Part shown: positions 63,882-64,000 of the stretch, in pieces
How the letters are laid out: each line of letters opens with the position of its first letter
Numbering within the stretch: the stretch's first letter is position 1
Assembly: GCA_907163375.1 (NCBI GenBank)
Contig: CAJQUW010001664.1
Coordinates: forward strand, 124,001-188,000
From: Prostheceraeus crozeri
Taxonomy: Eukaryota > Platyhelminthes > Polycladida > Euryleptidae
Reading direction: 5' to 3'
DNA: 64,000 nucleotides
Made by a program: the position numbers and the translations under genes
The notes under the pieces: generated by a model
What the model was told of the DNA's origin: nothing
Databases searched by the model: none
Seen by the model: only the letters and a program-made list of their open reading frames with translations

Positions 63882-64000
63882 TACTTTAACTGATGCATTT
63901 TTTGATATAGAAATTAAAAACGTATTTGATGACTATTTATATTCTGAATATAAAATAAGATTTCATGAAGAGAATGATCCGACATAAGATATAAGATATT
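63846..64000 (+). other. (TA)n tract and right-edge coding-like remnant (fossil)
   Basis: 63846-63882 is mostly TA. From about 63885 the plus strand reads a coding-like stretch containing DAFFDIEIKNVFDDYLYSEY, which may belong to the interrupted frame at 58397. The window ends before it can be judged. Confidence 0.35.

Noticed and set aside
1-64000. CRISPR arrays, rRNA or clear functional tRNA genes
   Set aside because: No regularly spaced repeats of that type and no rRNA-like stretches seen; the single tRNA-like piece at 25.3 kb is a probable SINE fragment.

Overview
The window is animal DNA. It holds spliced genes with GT-AG introns, a phase 1-1 exon for a fucolectin-type F5/8C lectin domain, and a dense, nested load of retroelements and DNA transposons. 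Nothing looks prokaryotic. The mix (many Penelope-like elements, Polinton-like relics, piggyBac, hAT, CR1/L2-like LINEs, Ty3/Gypsy) suits a marine invertebrate, but I cannot place it more closely. The only convincing host coding sequence is the lectin exon at 3.5-3.9 kb.

Layout. 1-4.1 kb: GT-rich repeats, a degenerate Penelope-like element (PLE-1) between inverted repeats, and the lectin exon. 4.15-33.7 kb: a large composite whose outer 1.2-1.3 kb are inverted copies of each other. Inside are a left-end Polinton-like relic (4.15-6.45 kb), PLE-2 (6.54-9.19 kb), a hAT inserted in a TA tract (9.25-12.08 kb), PLE-3 (12.12-16.70 kb), a repeat array (17-18 kb), and two tandem copies of a Polinton-like segment with a family-B DNA polymerase piece (18.06-27.29 and 27.29-33.36 kb). 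The first copy carries a piggyBac (piggyBac-1) that the second lacks, so the second preserves the empty TTAA site. 34.7-47.9 kb: broken LINEs, one of them split by a small palindromic insert with a 12-bp target duplication. 47.9-64 kb: pieces of another virus-like gene cluster, interrupted by a LINE fragment, piggyBac-2, a young Ty3/Gypsy copy, and a run of PLEs (PLE-4, PLE-5, PLE-6 fragment).

The most interesting material is in the PLEs. PLE-3 has a separate ORF1 (coiled coil plus Asn/Arg-rich tail) that ends on a U-UUU-UUA heptamer, placed so that a -1 slip enters the RT/GIY-YIG frame, which has no AUG of its own near its start. PLE-5 and PLE-2 carry hammerhead ribozyme folds with the conserved core. 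Nearly every PLE end abuts a (TA)n tract, and the PLEs repeatedly occur as inverted or palindromic copies at very different sizes. Both piggyBacs carry several copies of a family-specific palindrome, plausible transposase binding sites.

All assignments come from reading motifs by eye; no database search, alignment program or folding program was run.
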